Positions 26,218 to 36,200 of a stretch of 60,608 nucleotides of DNA are shown here, in pieces. The stretch is from a cf. Phormidesmis sp. LEGE 11477. Lineage in GTDB: Bacteria > Cyanobacteriota > Cyanobacteriia > Phormidesmidales > Phormidesmidaceae. The stretch covers positions 1 to 60,608 of the forward strand of contig NZ_JADEXO010000023.1 of assembly GCF_015207105.1 (NCBI RefSeq), written 5' to 3'. Below the pieces are notes generated by a model that worked only from the letters and a program-made list of their open reading frames with translations, was not told where the DNA came from and searched no databases. The translations under genes were made by a program, and so were the position numbers. Every line of letters starts with the position of its first letter. The stretch's first letter is position 1.

Positions 26218-28051
26218 AGGAAAAGGTGCTGCCTTGTCCGATAGCTGAGTCTACAGAAAGGCTACCTTGCTGCTTTTCAACAATCTTTTTGACAATGCTA
26301 AGACCAATACCAGTGCTATCTATTGTGTCTCGGCTATTGAGCGTTTGAAACAGACCGAATATCTTTTGATGGTGAGCTGGATCGATGCCAGGACCATCGT
26401 CGGTGACCGAAAATGAGAACTTTTCACCCATATCCTGAGCGTCAATTTTAATAGTGCCCTCTGGTCTGTCATGATACTTAATAGCGTTACCAATTAGATT
26501 GCTAAATACCTGATGCAGCAGCAGTTTGTATGTATTGAGCACCGGCATATTCTCAGGTAGCACTATAGTGAATATCTGCGGCGGCGCGATCGCCTCTATT
26601 ACTTCCAAAACTAGCGCGTGAGTGTCGACAGGTTCTCTTTCTAACCGCTGGCAGCCCGCTCTTGAATAGTCCAGCAGACCGACAATGAAGCTGTCTAGTC
26701 GCTGTGTCCTTTGATAGATCAGCTGGAGCTGCTGCTTGTTTTCATCAGGAATTTTGTCTGAGATATCTTCTTCTAGCCAGCTAGCCAGATTGGCAATTGC
26801 TCTTAGCGGCGCTCGCAGATCGTGAGAGGCGATATAGGCAAAGTCATCTAGCTCTTGGTTACGCTCTTTGAGCTGTCGCATAGTGCTGATCAATTTGCGG
26901 TTTGCGATCGCTAGCTCAGACGCTCTTGATTTGATTGCAGAAACAAATTCGCTTTGCTGGATAGCGATCGCGATCTGCACAGCCAGGGCATCGAGAAGGG
27001 CCAACTCATCTTCTAACCACTCCCGAGTGGCCCGGCAGTGATGAGCTAAGAGCAACCCCCAAACTACTTTCTCTTGCGTCTCAGCGTTAACTAAAACAAT
27101 CGGTGTGACTAGATTCGCCTTCACCTGAAACTTATCTAGCATCCGCACATGGCACGGCGTTAGCTTGGAGTGATGGATATCGCTGATGACTGTTTTGTAG
27201 CCGTCGAGATATTTGGAGAGCCCATCGCCTGTTTGAAAGCAGGTGTCGCTAATTTCAGTGCCAAGGCCGACAGTCCAACCAGGCAAAACAGATTCCGCTA
27301 CGATAGCGCCCTCTAAATTCGGTTTGATTTTATATACGATGGCGCGATCGCAGTCCAACAGCTCACGAATACCCGTGACAGTCGCCTGCAGAATATCCTC
27401 TAACCCCGACGACTGACTAATCCGCAGCGCCGTTGCTGTCATCAGTCGCTGCTGCCGCTGCTGCCGGCTAACCAACTGCTGTAGGGCTTGCTGACTTAGC
27501 ACCCGCTGTACCGCCTGCGAAAAGGACTGTGGTGTCAGATCGCCCTTGACTAAATAGTCTCGAACGCCAACCTTCATCGCTTCGACCGCGACCTTCTCAT
27601 TCCCCTCACCTGTCAGCATGATTACAGGCGGCAGTAGCGTCATAGAGCCGATTAAGACCTCTAAAAACTCTAGCCCGTCAAAATCAGGCAGCATGTAGTC
27701 CAATAGAATCAGGTCGGGCGGATGCTGTCGACAGAGCCTCAGACCGAGCTCACCGCAGTCCGCCTCTATTACCGTGCAGCTAGCAACATTCGACGACTGA
27801 ATATAGCGCTGATAGATCGCCCGATCCGTTTCAGAATCGTCGATGATCAAAACGGTGTATACCCCCTGACTAGGTAATATAGCCTCGCTGTGCCTAGTCT
27901 CTTGATCCGCACTCTCCTGGTTCGCGCTCTCCTGGTTTGCACTCTCCTGGTTTACAGCAGTAGCCCAGCCTTCAGTCGCAAGCTTATCTACCTGTTGCGA
28001 AGAGAGGGAGCCATGCGGCGAAAGAGAAAACTGACCGTCTGGTACTTTCAT
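26201..28051 (-). CDS. Hybrid histidine kinase with receiver and DXCF-type cyanobacteriochrome GAF domain
   Basis: About 616 residues from ATG at 28051; an in-frame TTG at 28096 would add 15. Order: unstructured start with 5-residue repeats (NQESA), receiver domain with LIIDDSETD and phospho-aspartate in LILLDYMLP (about D118), GAF domain about 215-365, HisKA with H410 in YIASHDLRAP, and ATPase domain with NLIGNAIKYH, DDGPG and GIGLS. The GAF has both bilin hallmarks of DXCF cyanobacteriochromes: DTCF (C271) and the canonical Cys-His in TPCHVRMLDKFQVKANLV (C300, 29 residues later), then VVWGLLLAHHC. This predicts a covalently bound phycobilin and violet/blue-green sensing. The receiver placed before the sensor is unusual. 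Confidence 0.88.
   Translation of the reverse strand: MKVPDGQFSLSPHGSLSSQQVDKLATEGWATAVNQESANQESANQESADQETRHSEAILPSQGVYTVLIIDDSETDRAIYQRYIQSSNVASCTVIEADCGELGLRLCRQHPPDLILLDYMLPDFDGLEFLEVLIGSMTLLPPVIMLTGEGNEKVAVEAMKVGVRDYLVKGDLTPQSFSQAVQRVLSQQALQQLVSRQQRQQRLMTATALRISQSSGLEDILQATVTGIRELLDCDRAIVYKIKPNLEGAIVAESVLPGWTVGLGTEISDTCFQTGDGLSKYLDGYKTVISDIHHSKLTPCHVRMLDKFQVKANLVTPIVLVNAETQEKVVWGLLLAHHCRATREWLEDELALLDALAVQIAIAIQQSEFVSAIKSRASELAIANRKLISTMRQLKERNQELDDFAYIASHDLRAPLRAIANLASWLEEDISDKIPDENKQQLQLIYQRTQRLDSFIVGLLDYSRAGCQRLEREPVDTHALVLEVIEAIAPPQIFTIVLPENMPVLNTYKLLLHQVFSNLIGNAIKYHDRPEGTIKIDAQDMGEKFSFSVTDDGPGIDPAHHQKIFGLFQTLNSRDTIDSTGIGLSIVKKIVEKQQGSLSVDSAIGQGSTFSFTWAQ
27899..27952 (-). repeat. 15-bp in-frame tandem repeat in the kinase gene
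   Basis: Three to four 15-bp units code for NQESA, NQESA, NQESA and a diverged ADQE near the N-terminus of the CBCR kinase. The repeat lies in the flexible segment before the receiver domain and keeps the reading frame. Confidence 0.85.
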
Positions 28052-28417
28052 ATCAATACGATTGGCAAGGGACGTAGACCAATATTTGGCAGGCAAGTCG
28101 GAGCAAGGGAAACCTGTGAGCTTTCTTAAGCGCGAAGTGCCTAATTTGAGCAGCAGAGGTCTTACTTCTTCACCTTTTATCTACTAGCAAGAATTAGTAG
28201 CTTGTGCCCTAGCAAATTGGCGCAGGCTGCCAGTTGTCCTAGAGATCGATGCTCCAGTTATCAAATGTTATTAAGCGTGTTAAGAAGCCATAGATTGTAC
28301 AAGTGCATACTTTTAGGATTTTCTATTTTTCTTAAGATTCTTATTATACACAGGGTCGACCGCGACGGTTCGTACAGATACGATAGATAAAATTCAATGA
28401 TAGAACGCTTGTAAGAG

Positions 28418-28499
28418 CGAGTTGAAGAGGCCAAACCGAAGAGACGAGTTGAAGAAGCTAAGCTGAAGAGATCGAGCTGAAAAGACCTACCTAAAGAGA
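28418..28499. repeat. Three imperfect 27-bp repeats
   Basis: Units at 28418-28444, 28445-28471 and 28473-28499 share CGAG(T/C)TGAA, then AAG, then GAAGAGA or close variants. Read on the plus strand, units 1 and 2 would encode a peptide like RVEEAKPKR, but a TAA lies just before them and there is no start, so they are not a gene. They are upstream of the CBCR kinase and directly after the Rcp gene (both leftward). The remainder of 28052-28527 is AT-rich, without a gene. Confidence 0.75.
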
Positions 28500-28527
28500 G
28501 AGGACAGAACAGCCGTCACCTATTGCC

Positions 28528-28995
28528 CTATGCTGTCACTGACCGGGCAGGCTCAGGCAGCTGAGTGACTTCAAACCAATAGTTCAGCAGTAGACAAACA
28601 GAGGACTTGAGCTGCTGGACGTCCATAGGCTTAACCAGATAGCTGTTTGCACCATATCGATAGCAAGCATCTATATCCCTTGGATTAGATGAGGTAGTCA
28701 GGACGACGATCGGAATTACTTTTAGCCGCTCGTCTTGTTTGACCTGACGCAAAACGTCCCGACCGTCTGACCCAGGTAGATTTAAATCTAATAGGATTAG
28801 ATTAGGAGGCTTGTTGAGCTTGGTCTCGGCATAGTCACCTGTCTGATGCAAAAGATCTAGAGCTTCATCACCGTCATAGCAGCGCTTGAGAGAGACTTGA
28901 AGTTCGCAGTGCTTGAGCAAAATACGTCTGAGCGCTTCAAAATCTTCGTCGCTATCCTCAACCACCAACAGGTACGGATCATCAGGTTTAATCAT
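28528..28995 (-). CDS. Rcp-type response regulator (phytochrome partner)
   Basis: A 155-residue stand-alone receiver of the Rcp1/RcpB class. It starts YLLVVEDSDEDFEALRR, has phosphorylated D70 in LILLDLNLPGSDGRDVL, the threonine pair in VVLTTSSNPRD and the lysine in SYLVKPMD. The insert with HQTGDYAETKLNKPPNL before the active aspartate is typical of Rcp proteins. The start overlaps the phytochrome stop by 8 bases (28988-28995), so the two are one operon and very likely a cognate pair. It has no output domain, so it must signal through protein contacts. Confidence 0.93.
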   Translation of the reverse strand: MIKPDDPYLLVVEDSDEDFEALRRILLKHCELQVSLKRCYDGDEALDLLHQTGDYAETKLNKPPNLILLDLNLPGSDGRDVLRQVKQDERLKVIPIVVLTTSSNPRDIDACYRYGANSYLVKPMDVQQLKSSVCLLLNYWFEVTQLPEPARSVTA

Positions 28996-31312
28996 GCTTA
29001 GCCGCCTCTAGGGTGAAATAAAAGGTACTCCCTTCGCCGTAGACTGAACTCACCCATAGCTGACCACTATGTCGTTCTGCAATTTTTTTGGCGATGGTCA
29101 GCCCAGCGCCAGTACCGCCGCCGAATCGTTTTGGCGCATGCAGTCGTTTGAAGATGCGAAAGATGACTTCTAGATGCTTTTCCCGAATGCCGATGCCGTT
29201 GTCTTTGACATAGAATACCGTCTGGCCGGGGTTGGCAGCAGTATCTGCTGAATAGCCAACTTCGATGTGTTTTTCCGCTTTGTCGTTGTACTTGATGCCG
29301 TTGGTAATTAGGTTCATGAAAAGCTCTGTAACCTGGATGCGATCGCACTCAACCATTGGCAAAGATCGCGCTACATCAACCTGGACATCCTTTTGGCTGC
29401 TCATATCGATGACCTCAACGACCTCACTAACCACCTCACCGAGATCGACAGTCGTAGAATTGAGTTCACTGCGGCCCAGCCGAGAATAGTGCAGTAGCGA
29501 ACTGATCAAATCCTCCATCCGCCGCGTCAATCGCATCAGCGTGTGCAGCTTGTCAACACCGTCTTCGTCTAGCTTACTGCTGTAATCTTCAATCAAAAAG
29601 CTTGAATAGTTGTAGATACCCCGCAGCGGCTCTTTGAGATCGTGAGAGGCAATATAAGCAAAAGCATCTAGTTCAACGTTGCTCCTTGCTAGCTCCGAGT
29701 TGAGCTGAGACAGCTCATCTGCCTTTTGCAAGACTAGCCCGATCACTGCAGTGCGTAGTTCTAGCGCAGCCTCAATCTCGCAGGCTTTCCAAGGAAGCGA
29801 CTGCCCTTTCACCGTTTGCTGCCAGCGGTCAAAAGACTGCCTAGGTGATAAATACACTTCACCTAGTTGATCGATTTCTGTCGGCTTATCGGGCTTTCCT
29901 GCCCAGATCACTGTCTGCACTACCTCGGGGCGAAACCACAGTATATATAGCCGCTGTACCTTTGAGATAGACAGCGCCATGAGTCCACTGGTACCCCCTT
30001 TAAAAGCCTGAGCTAGCGGATATGCCTCACCTAGCGCTGCCGTGTGATAGAGAGAGCCGTGCTCGAAGCGATCGCTTAGCCAATCCATCAACCTTTCCAC
30101 TTCAGAGCGCTCTGGGGTATCGCCCATCAGCTTGATCTGGTTTCCGCTACAAAAAGCAACACCTGTTGAACCGGTTAGCGCTAACAGCTTTTCAACATCA
30201 CAGGTCAACCCTTCTTCTAGAGTTTCACTTTGCAAGAGCGCCTTGGCAAAACTCACCTGAATTGCCTTCAGATGAAGCTTATAGTCCGCATCTTCACTTT
30301 CGAACTTAGCGTTTAGCTCTAGCGCCATCACTTGAGCGATAAACTCACAAACCGTACGTCGCTCGTATGGCAACGTTCGCGGTGTCTTGTGATGGCACAC
30401 CAAAAGCCCCCACAGCCGATTGTTTCGCACCAGCGACATGGTCATCGTCGCCCGTACACCCATATTGCCAAGGTATTCTACGTGGATTGGCGAAACGCTC
30501 CGCAAACTGGCTAGGCTCATATCGATCGGCGTCGCTGCTGCGTCAAAAGATGGCGCATTTACCATCGGCACAGGCTGATAGCGCACCTCTGGAATTAGCC
30601 GCAATAGGTTTAAAGTATAGAGATACTTCGCTTGTTTAGGAATGTCAGTTGCCGGGTAACGCAGGCCCAGATACGGCACCATATCAGAGCGCTTAACTTC
30701 AGCGATGACGCTGCCAGAGTCATCTTCATCAAACTTATAGACCATCACCCGGTCATAGCCAGTAATACGTTGAACTTCCTGCGCTGCCGCCTGACACAGC
30801 TCTGTCAAGTTTGTTGTTTGTTGAATCGCGCCAATAGACCGCTTGACCAAACTATGAAAGTCAAAGAAGGTAATGCGCTCTTTATCGTCAGTAAGTTCTA
30901 GCTCTAGAATAACGACCGCAGCGCTGCGATGGACAACAGCAGCAAACGGTCGAGTAGTGTTGTCTACTTCAATTTCTAATCGCAGGGGATTAACCGCCTC
31001 ACAATTCTCGTCCAAGTAACTTTGAATGGTTTGAATCTGTGGCCCATTTAGCAGTTGGTCTAGCGGCCTATCTAGCAGCGATTCAGGAGAAACGCCAAGA
31101 TATTGAGCTGAATTCTGACTGACGCTGACAATCTTCCAGTCGCCAGCTCTACTGTTGCTGAGCGCGAGCATAACGCCGTGTGGCTGAATGGCTGCAGGGA
31201 TATGAATAGGCTCGCGATCGCAGTTGGTAATATCAACGTCTGCGGCTGGCAGATGCGGATCGGTGAGCTGTGCGATCGCCGCTTTGGTCTTAGTAATAAA
31301 CGCTGAAGCCAC
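28988..31312 (-). CDS. cphB: Biliverdin-type phytochrome histidine kinase (CphB/BphP-like)
   Basis: A 774-residue protein with a GTG start. Domains: PAS (about 20-135), GAF (about 150-330), PHY (about 340-520), HisKA with H557 in YIASHDLKEP, and ATPase with NLITNGIKYND and GTGAGLTIAKK. The chromophore pocket has PATDIP (220-225), and the PHY tongue has PRQSF (490-494). The Cph1-type bilin cysteine is replaced by isoleucine in SVSPIHVEYLGNMGV (I276 before H277), while a cysteine is present near the N-terminus (C31 in DITNCDREPIHIP), as in bacteriophytochromes that bind biliverdin. This predicts a far-red-shifted sensor of the CphB type. It is coupled to the Rcp regulator. Confidence 0.93.
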   Translation of the reverse strand: MASAFITKTKAAIAQLTDPHLPAADVDITNCDREPIHIPAAIQPHGVMLALSNSRAGDWKIVSVSQNSAQYLGVSPESLLDRPLDQLLNGPQIQTIQSYLDENCEAVNPLRLEIEVDNTTRPFAAVVHRSAAVVILELELTDDKERITFFDFHSLVKRSIGAIQQTTNLTELCQAAAQEVQRITGYDRVMVYKFDEDDSGSVIAEVKRSDMVPYLGLRYPATDIPKQAKYLYTLNLLRLIPEVRYQPVPMVNAPSFDAAATPIDMSLASLRSVSPIHVEYLGNMGVRATMTMSLVRNNRLWGLLVCHHKTPRTLPYERRTVCEFIAQVMALELNAKFESEDADYKLHLKAIQVSFAKALLQSETLEEGLTCDVEKLLALTGSTGVAFCSGNQIKLMGDTPERSEVERLMDWLSDRFEHGSLYHTAALGEAYPLAQAFKGGTSGLMALSISKVQRLYILWFRPEVVQTVIWAGKPDKPTEIDQLGEVYLSPRQSFDRWQQTVKGQSLPWKACEIEAALELRTAVIGLVLQKADELSQLNSELARSNVELDAFAYIASHDLKEPLRGIYNYSSFLIEDYSSKLDEDGVDKLHTLMRLTRRMEDLISSLLHYSRLGRSELNSTTVDLGEVVSEVVEVIDMSSQKDVQVDVARSLPMVECDRIQVTELFMNLITNGIKYNDKAEKHIEVGYSADTAANPGQTVFYVKDNGIGIREKHLEVIFRIFKRLHAPKRFGGGTGAGLTIAKKIAERHSGQLWVSSVYGEGSTFYFTLEAAKHD

Positions 31313-31355
31313 GGTAGTTTATCTACGAATTCTTTATCTATGGAGCCTATTTAGC

Positions 31356-31808
31356 TTAGCGACTTACACGAGATTGATGCAAAATCAAACGGTTGCCGTC
31401 TGGATCGTAAGCGTAGATTTCTCTTCCATGAGAAGCCTGGATGACAGTGCCCAAGGAAGCGTGACCGATAGATCTAAGCCGGGCAATCGCCGCTTCTAGA
31501 TCATTCACTTCTAAACACAAACTCATCGCACCACTGCCGGTAGCTGCAAATTCTGAAGCATTCCCGGCTGCGGGGCTAAAGATTGCCAGGCGCAGACCCG
31601 GCAGTTGAAATTCCGCATAGGTAGACGTACTTATATGAGGCGAGGTTGTCAAAAAATCACTATAGAACTTAACTAGCGCATTTAGATTTACGCTCGCCAG
31701 GGTCGTAAAGGCGGAAGAGATAACAAAAGCAGATTGACAGGTATTAGGTGCTGACATCCCCGGTTTGGCAACTTCGTTTCGATCGCTAGATTCGACTGTA
31801 GGACTCAT
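31356..31808 (-). CDS. VOC (glyoxalase) family protein
   Basis: A 150-residue protein: a 30-residue serine-rich leader, then a single VOC unit with VNLNALVKFYSDFL, FQLPGLRLAIFSP, LCLEVNDLEAAIARLRSIG and IYAYDPDGNRLILHQ. Metal ligands are not obvious. A later ATG at 31757 would remove the leader. It is 43 bases upstream of the phytochrome gene on the same strand and could share its transcript, but a link to light signalling is not evident. Confidence 0.85.
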   Translation of the reverse strand: MSPTVESSDRNEVAKPGMSAPNTCQSAFVISSAFTTLASVNLNALVKFYSDFLTTSPHISTSTYAEFQLPGLRLAIFSPAAGNASEFAATGSGAMSLCLEVNDLEAAIARLRSIGHASLGTVIQASHGREIYAYDPDGNRLILHQSRVSR

Positions 31809-31925
31809 TTAGTGCCTTTATCTGGTGTCTTTACAAAGAGTCCGCAAGCTTACAAGACATCGCCGAACGCCACAAAGAAACTTAGCTTATGCGTCGAACG
31901 ATACCGGAAATAGAGAGACCTTTTC

Positions 31926-33008
31926 TCATTCAGTTGACAAGTCCACGTTCTTTAGGCTGTCAATCTCTAGAGCGCCTATCCCAAAACTATCCACAATTTG
32001 CTTAAGCGTAGCAGCTAAGGGCACTGCAATCACCGCGCCCAACAGTCCGCCTATTTGCGCGCCTGCCAGCAGCGATAGCAGCACCCAAACAGGATTGAGA
32101 CCCACCGCATCACCCAAGATCCGGGGTGTAAACACATTATCTACAACCTGATCGGTGATAATACAGGCCGCTAGCACCTCAACCCCCGAGAGCGGATCGC
32201 CCAAGCCAACTAGCAAGCTGACAATTGCTATTCCTAGCCAGTCGCCAAACGGCACGAACACACAAGCACCGATGCCTAGCCCAGAAACCAGCCAGAAAGG
32301 AACCTGTAGCAGGTAAAAGATCAGCGCTAGCGTGACGCCCATTAACGCTGCAATCACCGCCTGACCAAAAAAATAGTTCTTAAACTGTACACTTAACGCC
32401 GTGCTAAGCTGCTCACCTAAATCATTCGGCAACCATTTAAAAAGACCCTTCCAGAAGGGTCTGCCGTACAGCAACAGGTACAGCGTTAGTACCGTTGTTA
32501 GGACGATGTCAAATAGCTTATCGGCAAAGCCTAGTAGAAAGCTGACTAGCTGACCAGGCAGTAACTTTAACTCTACAGGAAGTAAATCAGTAAGCTGGGT
32601 GGTCACATCGCTAACGTCAATGGTATCAGCCGACTCTAACTTATCAATTTCGGTATCGAGTACTTCCAGCTTCTGGCTGCCAGAAGCTAGCCAGCTAGGT
32701 AGCTGAGTCGTTAACTCTGTGAGCTGATCGAGCAGTGTCGGCACAACAGTCACCATAATCAGCGCTATGCCTGATAGTGCAAGTAGAACAATAATCAGAA
32801 CGCCATAGCCTCTAGCGACCCCTATCTTCTCGATCAAACCGACCAGGTAATCTAACAAAAACGCCAGCAGAGTAGCCACTATAAAAAGGCTTAAAAGTGA
32901 TTGAAAGTACTGAATGCCTTTGAGCAGTAGCCATAGATTAAAAACAGTCAGGGGAATAGCTAGTTCCCATACCAGCCACTGAGGTAGTTTATCGAGCAGT
33001 TTAGTCAA
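31926..33008 (-). CDS. AI-2E family transporter (PerM/YdiK-like permease)
   Basis: A 360-residue polytopic membrane protein with seven to eight hydrophobic segments. Family signatures are GQAVIAALMGVTLALIFY, PFGDWLGIAIVSLLVGL, IITDQVVDNVFTPRILGDAV and GLNPVWVLLSLLAGAQIGG. A soluble loop with acidic residues lies at about 100-150 (LEVLDTEIDKLESADTIDV). It starts with TTG, supported by AAGGA seven bases upstream. The family includes quorum-signal exporters and sodium/proton antiporters, so the substrate is open. A 15-bp repeat array lies in its upstream region. Confidence 0.92.
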   Translation of the reverse strand: MTKLLDKLPQWLVWELAIPLTVFNLWLLLKGIQYFQSLLSLFIVATLLAFLLDYLVGLIEKIGVARGYGVLIIVLLALSGIALIMVTVVPTLLDQLTELTTQLPSWLASGSQKLEVLDTEIDKLESADTIDVSDVTTQLTDLLPVELKLLPGQLVSFLLGFADKLFDIVLTTVLTLYLLLYGRPFWKGLFKWLPNDLGEQLSTALSVQFKNYFFGQAVIAALMGVTLALIFYLLQVPFWLVSGLGIGACVFVPFGDWLGIAIVSLLVGLGDPLSGVEVLAACIITDQVVDNVFTPRILGDAVGLNPVWVLLSLLAGAQIGGLLGAVIAVPLAATLKQIVDSFGIGALEIDSLKNVDLSTE

Positions 33009-33084
33009 CTGTTGTTCCTTGTCAGTATAGCTATACAGATACTTTGATACTTCATCGAACGCTATAGCAACAAGTCTCTAGCGA

Positions 33085-33104
33085 AAGATCTCTTACAAGA
33101 TCTT
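33085..33104. promoter_or_regulatory. Inverted repeat upstream of the AI-2E permease
   Basis: AAGATCT (33085-33091) and AGATCTT (33098-33104), a perfect 7-bp inverted repeat with a six-base loop, lie 77 bases before the permease start. It could be an operator or a leader hairpin. There is no experimental pointer. Confidence 0.3.
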
Positions 33105-33123
33105 AGAAACGAGGTGAAATAGA

Positions 33124-33230
33124 GATGTTGCGCTTTGAGGCTGATACACTTTGAGGCTCGCTCTAACACGATGCACTTTAGACTGATGCGCTTTAGACTG
33201 ATGCACTTCAGACCGATGCACTTTCAAGCC
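33124..33230. repeat. 15-bp minisatellite array
   Basis: Four tandem 15-bp units of the type GATGCACTTTAGACT lie at 33170-33184, 33185-33199, 33200-33214 and 33215-33229, each with one to four changes. Two related 16-19-base units (containing CGCTTTGAGGCT and ACACTTTGAGGCT) are at 33124-33158. There are no spacers, so it is not a CRISPR. It fills most of the gap between the hybrid kinase stop and the permease start. Confidence 0.85.
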
Positions 33231-33286
33231 ATAGACTTCCCTATCAGCTTCTTTGTTCCTACAATCTAGAAGTATTGATCGAGAGA

Positions 33287-36200
33287 TTATGATCTAGAAT
33301 CAAGCACATCAATGATAGCTTCAATGAGCCTAGCAGGCGCAACTGGCTTGGTTAGATGATGCTGGAAGCCTGCTGCTAGAGTTTGGGTTTCGTCATTTTC
33401 GGTCGCGTAGGCGGTTAGGGCGATCGCCTTTACCCTTTCACCCGGCCCAGTCAATGCTCTAATCTGTTGCATCAGCATATATCCATCCATCTCAGGCATG
33501 CCGATATCGCTAATGATCAAATCTGGCAGAGTCTGATTCGGCAGACTTTGAGCGACTACAGCTAACGCTTCACGCCCAGAAGAGACTGCGACAACAGTAG
33601 CACCCGCTTCTTCTAGTGTAAAAGCAGTGATTTCTCTAGAATCATCTTCGTCGTCTACTACCAAAACAAACAGACCGCTCAAATCGCTATCGGCGACGGT
33701 TGGCTCTACAGCAGTTACCGACGCAGAAGCCACAACACGCGGTAGACGAACGCTAAATGTCGTGCCCTGATTCTCACCTGGACTGCGAACCGCGACCGTG
33801 CCACCATGCAGCCCTACAATTTGTCTCACAATCGCCAGCCCCAGCCCCAAACCACCAAACTTGCGAGTAGTAGAATAGTTCTCTTGGCGAAAGTGCTCAA
33901 ACACAAAAGGCAAAAAGTCGGCGGCGACGCCCTTTCCTGTATCGCTTACTTCTATCACTGCGGTCGAGGCTTCGGCCATAACTACAATTGAAATGCGACC
34001 CTGACTAGGCGTAAATTTGACCGCATTTGAGAGCAAATTCCACACCACTTGCTGTAGCCGCACAGCATCACCCACTACGCGGCAAGGCGAAATTGTTGTT
34101 TCTATTTGAATGGACTTTTCTGCTGCGGTCTGTCTTACGGTTTCTAGCGCCGCTAGAATAACACTTTCAAGGTCAGTCGGAGCCTTGTTTAAGATCAGCT
34201 TGTCTCGTAATATTCGAGAGATATCAAGCAAATCGTCAATTAGTTGAACCTGAAGCTGCGTGTTGCGTTCAATCGAGGCGAGTGCTAGCTTTGTTCTTTT
34301 TTCATCGAGCGTTCCGCGCTTGAGTAGCTGAGACCAGCCAAGTATTGGGTTCAGCGGCGATCGCAGCTCATGAGAGACCACCGCCAAGAACTCATCTTTA
34401 AGCCGATTAGCGCGTTCGGCGGCTTCGCGGGCGGCCTCCCTTTCAATCGCGATCTGTTTGCGAGTGGTGATGTCCCTAGCAACTGAGTAAAATCGACCCT
34501 CTGATAACAGATTGGTTACATTCCACAACAGCCATCGATAGCTGCCATCCCGGCAGCGATAGCGATTTTCAAACTCAATTAGATCTTCGCCGCTAGTTAG
34601 CTTAGTAGCGGCGGCATCAGTCATCTCCTGGTCATCGGGATGAACAAACGAGAGGTAAGGCCGCGTGGTTAACTCCGCTGGCGTATAGCCTAGGATCTTT
34701 TCCCAGGCGGGATTAACCCGAGTGAAGTAGCCATCTAAGTTGCCGACAGCGTGCATATCAGGAGAAAGGCTAAAGAAGCGATCGCGCTCTTCGGTTACTT
34801 GCTTCAATCTAGTTAGATCCAAGACAAACGCCATTACTTCCTGATTTTGATCAGGTGCCTGCTGTATCAGAGTCGCAGCGACGAGAATAGGCACTTGAGC
34901 GCCATCTTTACGAATGTAGACCTTTTCATAGGGTTCGCAACGCCCTGTTTCTATCAGTTGCTCAATAGCTGCTTGATCCGCCGAGGCAAACTCGGGCGGC
35001 GTTATTTGATCCCATCTCACTTGGCTAGCAGCCAGCTCTTGAGCACTGTACCCAACCAGGTCTAAAACATAGTCGTTAGCGTAGCTCAGCTTACCTGAGA
35101 ACGTACCTAGAACGACACCAAATAGATTCGATTCAACAATATCTCTAAAGCGCTGCTCACCTTCCTCTACTGCCTGTTCCGCCTGCTTACGCTCGGTGAT
35201 GTCAATCGAAACGCCAATCAAACGAATCGGCTCACCTGTCTCTTCACAGACTCGCTCGGCTCTAGAAATTAGCCAATGAATGCTGCCATCGTCCCAGATC
35301 AGCCGATACGCCTGATCAAAACAAACGCCTTGCTCTACCGTTGTCCGGTAGGCCGCGATCACCCGATCGCGATCGCTAGGATGGATGCGCGATCGCACCC
35401 TCTCATCCGTCAGCTCAGCCTCTGCTGACAAACCATAATTATATTTGTGCTGATCGGAAGCGGTTAGCGTTTGCGTCTTTAAATCGATTTCCCAAGTGCC
35501 AATCTTACCGGTCGCTAGCGCCAGCTTTAGCTGTCGGCGAGCTTCTTTAGCCGCTCGCTTCTGTCGAATCAGATTGGCTATCTGAGACCGCTTGTCTGCG
35601 TGCATTGCCGCTTGCGAGATAGTTTGACTGACATGATCGACGACCAGATCAAGAAAGCCCTGATAGTCTTGGTCAAACGCCTTTGTGGGGCTGATACCCA
35701 CTACCAACAGGCCCATCGGTCGCGAAGTATCAGGTAGAAATAGCGGCTTTAATAGAATCCTAGAAATTGGATTATCCCAAGTATCTGTCGGCGCTTTTGG
35801 CCGTAGGGCCTCAAAACGTTCAGATAGATTATCAATGACAACTTTCTGATTCTTTTGGCAAATCCGAGAAAATGCCTGCTCTAGCGACCAACTGGTTTCC
35901 GAATTACTCTGTTCACGACTACTCTGTTCACTAACTGACGATCCGCGACTGAGTGACTGACGACTGCGGGGTTCGCCGCTTTGAAACTCACTAGTACCGC
36001 TCTCTATCAAATCCACTACCAGCGGACTCACTGCTGTATCCACATCAACGCCCGTTGTGTTGACTAGTCGCAAGGTATCGTTCTCAACTAGATACAGCAG
36101 CGCAAAAGGAATGTCATAAGGATTGCGCGAAAGAATACTAAGCGACTGATAGCAGGCAGCCTTCGCTGTCTTAATTGGCGTGGGTATAGCGTGGAGCGAT

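Noticed and set aside
28202-28390. 62-residue ORF between the CBCR kinase and the Rcp gene
   Set aside because: It starts inside the kinase upstream region without a ribosome site and resembles nothing.
33124-33230. Possible CRISPR array
   Set aside because: The repeats are directly adjacent 15-bp units with no spacers, and there are no cas genes in the window.
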